Shown here in pieces: positions 11,401 to 26,400 of a stretch of 64,000 nt of DNA. Under the pieces are notes generated by a model. That model was not told the DNA's origin. It made no database searches and saw nothing but the letters and a program-made list of their open reading frames with translations. Position 1 is the stretch's first letter. Each line of letters starts with the position of its first letter. This DNA is from Nepenthes gracilis. Its lineage: Eukaryota; Streptophyta; Magnoliopsida; Caryophyllales; Nepenthaceae. Both the position numbers and the translations under genes were made by a program. The stretch lies in the NCBI GenBank assembly GCA_033239525.1, contig BSYO01000004.1:25334037-25398036 (forward strand), read 5' to 3'.

Positions 11401-14400
11401 TGGAGTCCCTATTCTATTTAAGAAGTAGCAAGATGGGAGTTTATGTCTTTGTATTGGCTACAAGGATCTAAATAAGGTAACCGTGAAAAATCACTATTCA
11501 ATTTATTTGATCACTAACTTGTTTCATAAATTGAGGAACATAAAACACTTCATGATACTTGACCTAATGTTGGATTTTCACTAACTTAGAATTGTTGAGG
11601 GGGACTAGTAAAAAACTGCATGTGTTACAAGATATGGACATTTTTGAGTGACTCATAATGCTCTTTAGTTTGACCAATATTCGAGCAATATTTTGCATGT
11701 TGACTCAAAATATTTTGCAATATTTTGCGTGATTACTTGGTTAAATTTCTAGATAACGTTGCGATACATAGTTTAAATCTATAAGATCACCTAAAGCATT
11801 TGAGACTATTGCTCCAAAAGTTGAAGTAAAATCATCTCTACGTAAAGTGTGAGAAGTTTTCATTTACTCCAAGGTAGATTAGCTTCCTAGGAGATTTCGT
11901 GGGGAAAGTCAGATTAGGATGGATTTAAGGAAGGTATTAGTTATCTCAAATTCGCAAGTTTCAACAAGTTTAGACTTGCTAACTACTATGGACACTTTAT
12001 AAAAGGGTATTCAAAGAAAGTAGCACATTTGATAGATTTATTTAAGAGAGATAGGAAGTGGGATTGGTCAGAGACATGTCAAAAGGCTTTCGAGGAGCTA
12101 TAGTATGTGGCAATGAAGGAGCCTGTGCTAGCTCTCCTGGATGTGACCAAGCACTTTGAAGTGTAAATAGACACATTGGATTTTGCCCTCGAAGGGGTTT
12201 TATTGTAAGAAGGCCATCTAATAGCTTATGAGGGTAGGAAGTTGAATGAGGCCGAACAACGTTGTGCAGCTTAAGAGAAAGTGTTGTAGTGATTGTGCAC
12301 TATTTGAGGATGTGGAGGCACTATTTACTTGGCTCCAAGTTTGTAGTGAAAATCAACAATATTGCTGCTAGCCATATTCTTACGCAATCAAAGTTGACTT
12401 CAAAGCAAGATCAATGGCAGCGGTTCTTAGCGGAATTCAACTTGGAGCTTACTTTAAAGTCAACTTTGATTGCGTAAGAATGTGACTAGCAACAATATTG
12501 TTGATAGCTTAAACATTGCAACCAAGCCGCAAATAGCCTTAGTAGAAGACTGGATCTCATCGTATTGTTTTGAGTAGCCCACCTATCAGCAAACGGTATT
12601 GCCACCATCATCATTGAATTGGTATAGTTAAACCTTAAGATGGATCCAATGAGTGTGACTCTACTTCGACTGATTCGAGAAGACAAGACTCAAAGATTTT
12701 AGGCTGACGATGGATTAATCTTCATAATGGGACGCTAGGTTTTCATACTTAACGTTGGAGGCATAAAATGATACTTTGTAGAAAATATCATGACACTTTA
12801 TGGGCCAGTGACCTGTGGTGGCAGCATACCTCGAGACTACTACAGAAGAACTATTATTGGCTGAGGATGAAGTTAGAAGTGATTAACTATACGACGACAT
12901 GTCTCTCTTGTCACCAAGTCAAGATTGAATGTTAGAAGCCAGTGAGGTTACTAATGCCCCTCACTGTACCTTGTAGACTCTGAAAAAGTGTCCATCGACT
13001 TCATTACTAGGCTGCCCAAAGTTGGTGAGCAGTCGTGCATTTTAGTGGTCTATGGACTGCTTCTCAATGTACACTACTTTTGTTCTGACATCAAGAAATT
13101 ATTTTCAGGAGGAGATAATATTCATTTTCTTACAGTACATCGTCAAATATTGGGGAGTGCCACGAAGGTATTGTAAGCGATGGAGATGATTGCTTCATCG
13201 GAGCCTTTTGATTAGAACTCTTCAAACTGTTTAGTTTGGAATTGAATATTTCATCGAGTAACCATTCTCAAACTGACGGCCGAATTGAGAGATTCAATGA
13301 CTTACTCGAAGAGTACCTATGCTTATTTATGAGTATTAGTCAGAAGGATTGGGTGAAGATTGTTGATATTATTTAATTTTGTTTTTAACACTCAAAAGTA
13401 CTTTTTTTTTAAAAAATAGGAGCCCTTTTGACATTGTAATAAGTCAGTAGTCATTTCGTCCACATACTATGGCTAGGCCATACAAAGGTAAGTGTCATCG
13501 TACTTCATTGCTCGAAAGTGGAAGTTGAATACAAAAATTGCCAAAGCCTATATTGAGAAAGCATCTCATTGAATGAAGAAGTGAGCAGGATAGAATGGGC
13601 GGCTTGTGCTATTTAATGTGGGAGATCTTATATTGGTGAAACTTTTTCAAGAGCAGATGTGATTTTTAAAAGAGCAGACAAAGCACCTCTTATGGAAATA
13701 TGAAGGCCCTATCCTAATCATTGTTTTTGTGGTGAAGACTTCATAGGAGATAGATCTTCAAGAATGGATGAAGGTCCACTCAGTTTTCCATGTGAGCTGT
13801 TTGAAGTTGTATTATATTGACATGGAAGACCCTTTACTCGACCTTTTGTAGTGCACCAACAACAGACTGAAACCACCACCAGCGTCAGAAGTTGAAAAAA
13901 TCAATGTTGAATGTGAGGTCACGATATCAATAGAAAAAAAGAAGAATAAAGTGCTTGTGAAGTGGAAGGTGGGACTAACAAAGGAAACAAGCTTGAACTT
14001 GCTGAAGAAGTGACACTGAAGAAATGAGAGATCTAAGCTCAATGATGACATCGACAACTTAGTAATGGAGGATGTTAGAATCTATACTGAGCCATGTAAA
14101 TATTTACATAATTTTTGTCATATTCTATAATTTTTTCTGTGAATATAGGTGAATTTAGTTTGAGTTTTGGCATTTAAAAAAATTAGATATCATATTATGA
14201 AAGTTAGGGACTTTTAGTGTTTACTAGCGCTAATGGACAAAAAACCTAAAATGCTATGGGAGAATAAATTAAAGAAATCTTCTTTTTTATCTAATTGTTG
14301 CCTGTTGCTATTGATTGTGTGTTTGTATTTCTTTACTTTTAATTAGTGAGTTGCATTTGACATACTTGGCATTAGTAGATTTCTTGTGTTTGTGTCCCGG

Positions 14401-17400
14401 GATGAATCCTCACACTAGTATGCTTAGGGACCAATGAGAATAGACGCATGACATAGGTTTGTGGCTATAACATATGGACTGTGACACCATGCACCTGTTA
14501 TAGGAGTGTAAGGATGTAATTGCCTAACCGAAATATGGAAAGCTCATTGAGGTCAAATGTGGCAAAGAAAATTTAGTGATTGAAAAATAAAGACAGAAAA
14601 GTTGATCATGAAGAAGGCTGGTGCTCTGACTACATAACCTCCTGCATGGCCTCTTTCATCTCCTCACGTTGAGGTTGCAGTAGTTGACTGTGGCTTAGCT
14701 AAATTGTGTCATATTAACATAAGTTTCCATATATCAATGGAATGGGTTAGGATGTTTTAATTAAAACTATGGTTTTTAGTATTTTATGTACCTTAGTACT
14801 TATCAATAAGCTTTGTAGGTTTGTTATTCCAAAAATTTTAATCTTTCTATATTCATATACATATATTCCTTGTAAAATTAGTAATCAAAATTTTCCTTTT
14901 TATTTTCATCAATCTATTGGTTTTACCACCCTCCACAAATAACTAATTGAAATTTCTTTTACTGAACTAGGTGGACCATTGGTGATAAACTCAAACTTTA
15001 GAAACATGCTTGTAATTTATCTTCTTGACTCATCAATTGGAATATAGATGTAGATGGATAATGCCTACTTGTATTGTATACTTAGTCAGTTGTTTGAGGA
15101 CACACGAAATGATAGCTGGGCTTTTCTCTATTACAATTGGGTTATACCAAGGGTCACCTTTGAGCCTGACTATGGAGGAAATTACTGGGCAAATTCTTTA
15201 TACTGTGACATGGGTCATGCTATTCAAAACCAATATTGGTGGATGAGGTAAGCGAAGGCATTGATGCTACGTTAAAACATTAGTGGAAGATTTTAGAAGC
15301 CAAAGGTTTTAGAAATGAATTCTGAAAAAATGGATTGCAAGCTTAGTTTGAGTATGTGCTGGTGAGGATAGGTATAAAAAACACTACTGGGGAGGAAGTA
15401 TTTCAAATATCTTGGGCAATGCCCAGAAGGACGGGGTGATTAACAAGGATGTTAGTCTTTGATTTAAGTGGGCTGGATTACGCGGAGAAGTATTTTAGGA
15501 TCCTTTAAGATTTGAAAATTCTGGTTAAGCATAAGGCAAATTGGATTTCGTATTTTTAAAGATGATTGCTTGTTGTTATTTGTATTTTAGTTTTGTTGTT
15601 CTAAAAGTCCAGACACCACTCTCTAATGTGATTGAAGTGAAGAAATGAAATGCAAATGAATTAAATGGCGGAAAATTCAGTGAGTATAGGGATGAGAGAT
15701 GAGTGTATTCATCTTGGTTCAAGGTCTTCAACTGCCACCTACTCCACTATGCAAGAGGCCTCCTTAATCTCCATGTGAATTCTGCAAATTCCCCTAGATT
15801 TTCTTTTGTTTAGTAAACCTGTCAAACCAGGTATCTTTGAGGATTTACGCACCTCAAGCACACCACTTCTGTACAAGAATCTCTCCCATTCACTTCCCTG
15901 GTGAGCAAGGCATACCATTAGTGCCAAATATCGGTAAATATGGTTTGAGATTTTATCTGCACATTGTGAAATTTATACCAATTCAGGCAGCTGTACAAAA
16001 TCACAAACTAATCAGTTGAGACAGATCATATGGCTGAGATATTGACCATTTTGACTGGTACCTATTGGTACCAAGAAATCATAACAACGTATAATTTTGG
16101 AAAATTTGATACTTGTTTGTCTCCTAGATCTTGTTCAAACGAAGTGGATTTGCACAATTGCTATTCTATCTTGTTCATCTCGATTTGTCTCTTTGTTTTG
16201 CTTTCACCATTGTTGGGTGGGATGAAGCCATGAAGGTCCTTTGCCATAAATGCCTCTGTTTGGAATTTTGGATATTCTATTTTCAAAGCTCAAAGCCAGT
16301 TGTATTGGTTATTTGAGCCAGTTGTATATCAAAGCCATTCGTAAGTCTTGTGCATTGTAATTTTAGAAGTTTTCTTTCTCCTTTCTAGGCTCGATGCACT
16401 TTATTTTTCTGGTAATTTTCTGCTCAGTTTTTTTGTTTTTTTTTGGAGGTAACCTCAATGTCAAGTTTATCTCTTGACAGTTTTTTTGTTTTGTAGATAT
16501 ATGTATATGTTCACACGCACACATGTTTTGGGTAAGATTTCCTTCTTTGAAACACAATATTTGGCACCCTACTTCTTTAATTGTATAGATTTCTATTTTG
16601 TTTCACAAAATCTTTTAAAATCTAAGGCAAATTACCCAAGTCTAGATATTATAATTTTTTTTTTCCATAGATTGATGTAACTTTTTTTATTTTGAAATTT
16701 TAGGTTTATCTAAAATTATTAATTTTGAAATCTAGAGACTTCTAATCATAATAAAGTTAGAATAGCTAATTAGAGCAATGTGCAAATGAAATTTTAATCT
16801 ATTTTGATTTTTGATGGTACATAAGCATTTATTTGTTTTAATATTTTTTTATCATCAGTCCATATAGTTTTGGTATTTTCATATTAATAACACTTATTCC
16901 TCAACCTTAGGAATTAATATTACTCTTCCTTTTATTCTTTGAAATTTAATTGCTTTATACATAAGTAATTATTAATCTACTAAAAGATTGTTTCACAGAT
17001 GTCATGTTATGTTAGCTGTTTACATGTGTGACACATAATTTTGTTATTTATATTTTACATATAAATTATTTTTTCCTGCATATATTTAACATATAAATTA
17101 AAGTTTATCTAAACCATTCATTAAAATTCAATTAAAAATGCTCCAGAATAACTATTAATATTATACATATTAAAAAATATATATATCACTAAAGTTTCTT
17201 TGAAGCCTTAGAATTGTTGTCATTACTCTAATTGTCGCAATGTATGCCTTAGGATCAAATTCCTTGTCTTTGTTAATCATACACAGTTGCAGTCATGACA
17301 CCCATTTGAAATCTCTGCATCAACGATCTAAAACTCTGACTTTGTAGTAATTCTTTTATCCACCATATCAGCAGACAAGGTACCTTCTTATTTGCACCAG

Positions 17401-20400
17401 TTTGCAACTGTTTTGCAGTTGCTACCTCAAAAGCACTAAGCTCTTGAAACATATTCCTGTGTTTTTATTTGAACAGAATCACCAGTTTTCCTAGAAATAG
17501 CATTTTTATGCCACACTTAGGACCAATTGTCATCTCTGGGCGGATTGGTCAGATTGGCTTGTTTAATGACCTCTGGTTACACTCCCTAGTTTGGTTCATC
17601 ATAATGTTTTAATTATGGCTCATGCTTTTTTGATAATCTTTTTTTAGTCTAGACTCCTCTTAGTATCAGCTTCGCCAGCAAGCTTCTTAATCTCCATTGT
17701 CACTGACCTTGTGCCAACAGTTGCACCTTTCCTTGTTGTTGTCATACTTCTGGCATCTAGAACACTGTAGTGTGATCTATTCATCCACCTGAGCTTAAGT
17801 AATTATTCTACTGCCAGCAGGAGAAATCAAGTTTTACTCTTCAGGTAATGATCCATTAACCTTAAACTCCATCAAGAGCCTAGTAAAAGCATCTCCTTGG
17901 CATTGAGACTCTTTAGTCCCTGGGGCACCAATAAGATGACCAATTTTACCAAGTGTAGTGGTAGTTCGCAGATGCAAACTCAAATGAGGCAGGCAACTGT
18001 ACCCAATAGTAATCACATCTTCCTTCTCAGCAATTCAATCTTGTTTGACCAAGTCCTTAATATAAATGGCTTTCTTCTACACAACCACAGTCCTTAAGTA
18101 CCTTTGTCTTAGCATCTTTCAAAGAAAATCGAAACAGAAGCTGCTTCCTTCAATAAGAACACCTGAGGAATAACAAGTTTTGCTGAAACTGCTGATCAAA
18201 GGCGTCCATTAACATGAAATATGGTAACACTTTAAGGACATACAAAATCAATCATGTATGCCACTCCACTGCTTCTGCATTGAATGCAAGTTACTAAATG
18301 GAGCCACCTTTCTTCCTGTACTGCACTTAGTTGAACAAAATTAAGTTGCATTCCATTCTCAATTTTTCTATCCGCAGGGAGCAACTTAATCCATTTCTTG
18401 GGCTCTGTCATGTGTTTGCTATTCACAATCTGGCATCCAAACCTTCAGTCTCCTCTGCCTCATTAAACCCAGAATTTGTCTTAGAGGATCTTCAAATTAA
18501 ATTGTTGACATTGCCTTGCTTAAGGATCTCATCCTTGCCCCCCAATTCACAACAAATCGCAGTCAATATGACATCATTCACACCTTAATATTCTTCTGAA
18601 CATCAGAAGCCTTGTAATCAGAATTGACAAATTTCACCTGATCCTTTGTCATGTCTTCAAAAATTAACCTTCATAGGATCTGCACAAACACCATCATGAT
18701 TGGTACCAATCAATTCAGTATTCAGAGAAGAAGATTGTTCTATCAAAATCTTGATAGAATTGCAACTAAAGTCCTCTTCTCATCAAGATCTTCTTCGCAC
18801 TCTGTTTGTGAGTTAGGGCATAAACTAGAACAGTAGCATGCTCTGAGAGCTAAACAAACTTATTGATGCCATAGTCTATTATGTAATTTTTGTAATTCCC
18901 TTTCCCTGGTATACTGTTACACTTTTTTTTGATTTATATGATAGAATTATAATATGATGCCAAGATGGAATCAGCCAAGTTACAGTAGTTGATTAAACAT
19001 TACAGATCTGACAACATAAAGTCCATCCTGAGAAATTAGATTGTAAGGATTGAATTTAATTATACTAATATTCATCCTGGGATATAGCTACGGTGCAAAT
19101 TAAATCAACGGACCACTGTAAGCATAATTAATGAACTCGAATGACAACCGAATAAATTCTGAGAAGCAGGAAGATAATTCGGCTGCCGAAATTTGATCCG
19201 ATTAGCAACCAAATTAAAATTTGGTTGGTGAGAAGGCACTCGGGCAGCAGCTAATATATACATTTGGTTGGGAAGCAACACAAAATCTGATTTTTGCTCC
19301 AACATCACACGGCAACAGTAAGAATTGGAATTCCTTCAGCCAAGGCACAACACGGCAACAGCTTCTACAGCACTTAGCCAAAATTGAGGGAAATTAAAAA
19401 TAGCTTACAGCTGCTTACTTCAGCAACTAAGGCAACAGCTTACAGCACACAACCGGGCAGCTTAATATAAGAGGAGAGAAGCTCCAACACGGCAGCTGAA
19501 GCAGCAGCTCTCCAAGGCAGCAGCAGCACCGTGACTGCAGCTCCAAAACTTTAGCAAAGCAGCCTCACACCTCAGCAAGCATCAACAGCCTGTATCACCA
19601 AGGATTTAGCAACCAAGCACAACTCTCCACTAGGCAAATTCTTAAGGAAACAAAATAGCAAATTGAGGATGAATCATCAAGCTGATTAAGGGACACTCGT
19701 TGGATTTAGAAGGAGGCTATGGGAAGTGCTGGCAAGGCTGGATGAATTAGCTTCATGCCTCCAAAATATGTATAAGAGGTACGTGAAGGAAGAGAGGAAG
19801 AAATAAGAGGAAAATTGTGAGGGAAAAAGGGAAGGAAATTGAAGGAAAAAGAGAGATAAACGAAAGAAACAGAAGGGAAACTGAGAGAAAGAACCGAAGG
19901 CAATAAGAAGGGGAAGGAATTCAGCTAAATATTATGGCAAGTGTATTCAAAATCTTTCCGTCAATTGTTGTTTATTGTTAAATCTCGAGTATTATTGCTC
20001 TAATACTTAAATTGCCTAATGTTTTTGGTCATATCATTATTTTAGCATGAAGGATACTTGGCTGAAGTGCTAAGCCAAAATCAGTAGCTGATTTAGCTAC
20101 TGTAAATTGATTGAACTAGCTACCAGTTAGTGTCCAAACCAGCTCCAATTTAGCAACCGGCTAGCTAAGCCTCCTATTGATGTTGTGAAAATTCGGCTTA
20201 TGAAAATGGGCTGAACCGATTGCTGAATCAGGTCTCAATTTAGCAACCGGACTAACCTCAACAATAATGCTGATATTAGAAATTGTAGCCTATGAACTAG
20301 GCCCCAAACTGGCTGAACTAGCAGCCATGTTGGCCTAAATACATTGTGGTGATATTAAAGTGTCACCCTATAAAAATTAGCCCAAGACCAGTCATAAACC

Positions 20401-23400
20401 GTTCACCAAAATAGAGGCAGAATCCAGCTACAACAGTAAATGCTGATACTGAACATTCAGCTATAACTTTGACCCAAAACGGCTCGAATATTAGCTTGAA
20501 CCGGCCATAAACCGGATAAATTTTTAATACTGAGTCTCTTAGCTGTAAAAACTCCCAGAACTGGTCATGAACCTTCCTCGAATTGTCCATAAAGTCAACA
20601 ATAACAGAACTGGCCCCTTTGTATCTATGCTGATGCTGAACTTGGCAGTTTGGAGGAAATGGACTGACCCAGACCCCAAAACGGCTAAACCGGTAGACGG
20701 CCCAGCCAAAGTATCATGTACTGATGCTAACCTTTCTACTAGTGAACCGGTCGCCCAAAATCCTTTGAATTGATTATTGAACCGGGCCTCTAAATAGTAC
20801 TAGAACGGGCTAATAGCATTCATGTTGATGCTGGAAATTGTGGCTATTGAACCGGCTTAGATTCGGTTCCCAAACTAGTTGAACCAGCACCCAAATTAAT
20901 CAAGAAGTCATTAGATAATGTTAAAGTATCAACCGGTAAAAATATGCCTCGAACCGGCTACCGAACCAGGCCTTAAATCAGCAGATGAACCAGCCAACAT
21001 ATGCCGAAAATTTCAGCTAATGGATATGCATTGAACCATTGAACCGGTTCATCAAGTTGGTTTACAAACGATGGTAATTAACAGTAAAAATCAGTATGGA
21101 CTAACCCTTGAACCGGCCATTAAATCAGCCATGAACCGATAGCCAAGTCCTTAAGTAATTGTGCTAAAATTGGATTGAAGAAATCAACCCGAGTTGGCCC
21201 CAAACTAACTACCGAACAGGCAACCGAATCGGCCGAATATATTACATGTTAAATTTGAATTTTTAACATATGTAAAATTTTAAAGTTAAGCTACTAAACC
21301 GGTTAATGTATTGATTTCTGTTACGATTTACGGTTTATTACTAATTATCGCATTTTGTAGTTGTATGTTTCGATATCATGGAAAGTTTATATGGAAACTT
21401 TGCAAATTCCAAGAATGATAAGTATTTTCTTATGGAGTGGAGAAATCAAGGAAAAAGTATTAAAAACAAGGTAAAAGCTTCCATATGAAGTTTTGAAAAA
21501 TGGGTTAAGAAATTGGACTAATAAATTATTTCAGTGGATGATATTTCCTAACATATCTTAGGATATTACAGTGGAAATTCGATAACTATCCCTTGCCGTG
21601 TGGGAACTTTTGGCGGCATAAGTTTTATGGCCCCATATATTAGGTTAAAAGTATACCGCCCACCTCTCGATGCTTAATAGGAGAGTCTAGCCGTAGATTG
21701 TGTGGAAGCATATACAATCCTTTCCTCGATTGACTATTTTGTTAGCTGGTAAGGCCTCCTAGCCTTAGCCCCTAAAGATAAATGATATAAAAACAAACGA
21801 TAATGAAGATTTAGAAAATAAAAGGTTAAAGAAGACAAAAGTTCATGCATGTTTTATATGATTCCTATTCTTCTGATTCATATATTTATTTTAAATATAA
21901 ATGTGCATGTCTTTGCTTATATGTACATTGTTGAAAATTTAGCTCACCCTCTTGTTATTTTTCTAACCCTTCAAACGACGACTACGAGTTGGTACCCGAT
22001 GAGCATGAGTAAAGACAAGAGTGGTCTAGGCTTATGTATTAATGTATTTTGATGAAAATGTAGTAGATGTATGAAATCATACAATTGATCTTGTAATGGA
22101 ATGAATATAACTTTGGTACTACTTATTTGTTATGCTTCCGTAATTTGTTATTATGGTCATTATTTATGCTTCCGCGAGACTTTATGGTAATGAGTTTGGC
22201 ACTTAGTAAGCATCTCTGAAGAGTCTGATACTATATTTGATTCGTATAGTGTTGGAGTCACTTATGATATGGCAATAATATGGTATCTATGACAATGGCT
22301 ATATATTATCTATACTTGTATGTGATACGGCATATCATTATGTTTAAGTATTCACAGATATTAAGTAGAAGGAAAGTGATCCGTGACATAGATAACCTAA
22401 TATAGGAAGCAGTAAGAATTCTCTTTGTGCAAAGGTAAAGTGCCTGAAACTATTTGGCACACAGCTCCTGGTCTGATCTCATCTCGTCCTCAAATGCTTG
22501 AGCATTCCTTTCCCCCCAAATCACCCAAGAAATAGCTTTTTGAATCAATTTGCAAACAGATCTTGTTTTATTCCTCCTAGTAAACCATTCCTGTGTGCTT
22601 GAGTAATCTACATTCTGATTGTTCAGCATGCAAAATTTTAAAGTTTGAAGATCTGAAATACTCTTTCACAAATTGCTGTTCTATATTTTCATAAAATGTC
22701 AACAGGTCAAAATTTCTTAAGAATTTAAGCCTTGACATATTAGGATGAAGACAAACCTTGACAAAGCCTTCTATGCTACTTCACGATAATTAGATTAGAG
22801 CTTTCATACCATTCCACTTGTTGGGGCAATGTCCTTGCTCTTTTCTGTGCCAATGTCTCTTTTCTTGCTGTTGGTGATGGACAATTCTTACATCTTGTCC
22901 ATGCAGATCATTCTATGAATTATGTTAAATCTTTTACCCCCTAGCAAGGAAGGAGGGAAGGGAAGAGAATATGGATGTTGAAAGGATAAAAGCACTCAGT
23001 TAATATCTGCGTGACTGTACATTTGCCGTATTAGGTGAACAAAAAGCTTGCATTGTTTGGGAATTTCTGGGTATCATTAGGCTTTGCAGTAGTTTCCACT
23101 TAAAAAAAAAATCTATTCAGCTTTTGGAGATGAAAATTTTCAGTTATATTCACGTATATAATATCTTTTTTTTTTTTTTTTGTCTAACTCTATTCTCTAT
23201 TGACTATCATGCTTGTTTTCTTGCTTGGTGAAGGATATTAGGCTCACAGAGAATCCGGTAGCTGATCCTGGAAGAGGTGGAATCCCAAGATTTGTTTTGA
23301 TTGCACGTTTAGCAAAAGTTGAAGTACTGAATGGAAGTGAGGTAAATTTCAAAGGACTTCCTTTCGTATCATGGTAGTATTATGTTACCTCATTTATTGT

Positions 23401-26400
23401 CGTCTTTTGAATATGAAGGTGAGCCCTCGTGAAAGAAAGGAGTCTGAGATCCGGTATGTTTTCACCTTCCATACGATAAGCTTTTATCAGCTTATGTACT
23501 TATCATAAAGCTTTCTGCAAAATCTGTTTAATCTGTCTGCTGATTTTCAGTCTTGGATTCTTGCGGCCTACGTCTTCTGTGGCCCATGCATCTAATAATT
23601 ATCACCTGTTAGATGTGATTTATTGATCATCAATGTAGTGGTGTGCCACATCTGGCTTACACATGTGCCGTACTGTATAGCAAGCGATAGTTGTGCATTT
23701 TTTAGAATTATAGGTTTAGTATATGCAATCTCCAGGCCCTTGAGTGCAGGCTTACTGATGCTAAGAACTGTCAAATTGACAATATAGTTTCTATTTTCCT
23801 GAATTTCTGACCCCAAAAGAGAGGTTAAACTTTCATGAAAGGCTCTGCTGTTTTCTTTCTTAGCCATTTCCATTTATTGAGATAGTGATAGCTTATTTTG
23901 TAATTAAAACTTTTACTCTAGATTAATGGTGATTGGAATGGGATTACCATTCCATGCCATTCTAAGCTCGATGGCATTCACTACTGTACCTTACAGTTTA
24001 GGACATCAATATATTTCTGTAGTGGCGAGAGTGGCTAGAACTGATGATGACCTTGCTGTTGTTAGCTTAGTAAATAAAATAAGATTCAAGAATTCAGATT
24101 TCATAACTTCTTTGAATCTCTTGGATGAGTTCTGTTTCTTGCACAGAACTATAGGGGTGGCTCGTTTGCGACCTGGACAAATGTTTCATTTTCAGTGGGG
24201 ATTATCCTTGAGAATCAATAACTTTATATACAATATGCCTGGGAACCAGGAACACACGGAATCAGGTGATCATGGTATTTCTAGAGTTGAGCTAGTTACG
24301 TTTGACTTCTACACTATTAACATGGGAAAACACAAATGATTTGAACTTCTCGTGGAACTAATTTACATTTGACAGTTTTTTACATCATTATTTAAGAATC
24401 ACAGGTGTTAATTAATGGTCAAGTTCAACGTGGACATGAAAAGATTTTATGCTCTAGTATATGATCAATTTACACATTTGTCGCAACAACTTAAAAACCA
24501 CATTGGCAATACTTTTTTATGTAATGAAGGGCTGAATTGCTATCTTTCTGATTACTTCAAGCCGATTCCTTCTGAAAGGCAACCTTAAGGAATCTTGATG
24601 GTCTTTTTCTAAGAAAAAAATTTAGGCTTTTATCTCTTAAGTTTTAACTACTACACTTTGCAATGATATTACCCCTTGATATATAATATTTTTCATCTCA
24701 TGAATAGAACTTTTATGCATAGCTAATGCAAGGAACCTTGATTTTGGATCATCTTTCAAATAATAAGCAAAAAGGATGCCATTATAGATCCTTAAAAGTT
24801 GTGCAAATTTGCACTTTCAGCTGTGAAAGTGCCAAAATTATGTGTGCGTGTGCCAAAATTATTGAGACTTGCCTCACATTTCTATAGTTATTGATTCTTG
24901 CACTTTCAATTGGAGTTGTGAAAAACTCTCCCAATCAATTTCATCCTCTGTGACAAAATTACATGCCATCCTTATCAAACACCTGCGAGCCTGCTTTGTT
25001 AGTATCTCCAGGAAAGTGTATCTACTATATTGCCTTCTTGCATGAACACACATCTTGGTGAATCTACCTCTAGCTCAGGGAAGCATATTAATTGGAAGGT
25101 TATCCCTTGTAGATTTTAATTTCCTTATGACAATGCACATTCAAGCTTGTAAATTGCAAGGAGATGATGGAATAGTCACAAGAATGGCATGGGAATTGTG
25201 TGTGACACCGAAAGTTGTTCTTATGAATACTCATTCTTACCTCTCTAGCAACCATGTTATTAGGATTTAGAAGCGGATAGCCAGTCCTCAATTGGTTCGT
25301 TGGCTACATAGTTTTCTTCCAAAGGCTCCCAAAAGAATCTTACTGATGCCATACCTCTGAGATGAATGATTTTATGATTTCTTGGCTCTGTCCCCCTTTG
25401 GCTATGAGGACAAGGCGTTTAAAATGTTGAAGAGATTGAGAATTGAAGTGGGAGGACTCCCAGATTGCAAATGGCAAGAGTGAGGAAAGTCAAAATTTGA
25501 GGAATGGTGGAATATAAAAAGGATTGAATGATATTGAAACTAAACTTGATAAGCTGTATAACGATATGAACTAGCATAATGATAAGAACTAAATTTTTGT
25601 TTCCATTCCTTTAGATGCTTGTTTTTGTTTTAAGTTAGATTAGGCTTGAGTTGTTTTAGTTTGATTTATCTTTTGCATATATTTCGGCATTAATGGGTGG
25701 GGTTCTACTTGACATATGTGGATAACACCCCCTTGGCATTGTTCTGAATTTTTTTCTTGCAGTGAATATTGGGTATAAATGATCCATTGTTAGGTTAATT
25801 GATGTTTAATTCATGTTTTCATTGCAGGTATGTCCGCTTGGTTATGTCCAAGGTGCATGCTAATCCTGAGGAAGTCAATCAGTGCCACCCTCGGTAATTT
25901 TAGCTCCTGTAAAGAGGCTTGATAATTTATCCATCCTCCCTATGCATGAATTTTTTTTTGGGGGGAGGGGAATAAGTAATTTAACTAAAATTTTGCAAGA
26001 TGTTAATGCTTCTAACGTTCCATCTACACTTGCTGGACTCTTCTTGTTTCCATAAGAAAATACCTCTGTAGGCTTTCTAGGATACCTGTATCAGTTGCGT
26101 GCGTTTTGATGAAGCGGAATACTAAATTTTGAATTGTTTTTATCAGTCTATGCTGTTGCTTCTTGGCAGGATAAAATTTATAGTTTCTTTTACCAAAAGT
26201 ACGGTGTCTTTAGCTTTTTGAGAAGTTTATTTAATTAATATTTATTGTGGCTATAAAGCACCGTTAACAAGCTCTTCTGTTTATTTCATGTTTTTTTTCT
26301 GTTAATTCATGAAGGACTTCTATGTTTTCCAACCTTATGGAGGTTATAGAATAGTGTTTTTACAGGCTCCCTCTAGGCCTCTGATATATAAAATCCAGGG

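Larger units (their letters stand above)
9008..14489 (+). mobile_element. Decayed Ty3/gypsy chromovirus-type retrotransposon
   Basis: Two diverged LTRs (about 9008-9445 and 14073-14489) flank gag, protease, reverse transcriptase, RNase H, integrase and chromodomain remnants in gypsy order, all on the plus strand. The primer-site-like TGGTATTAGATTC follows the left LTR at 9448-9460. The integrase-after-RT order plus a C-terminal chromodomain place it among chromoviruses. The element sits in the 17-kb TBCE intron in the gene's own orientation. Stops and shifts occur in every domain. I find no matching target duplication at the chosen edges, so the ends are approximate by a few bases. Confidence 0.85.
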
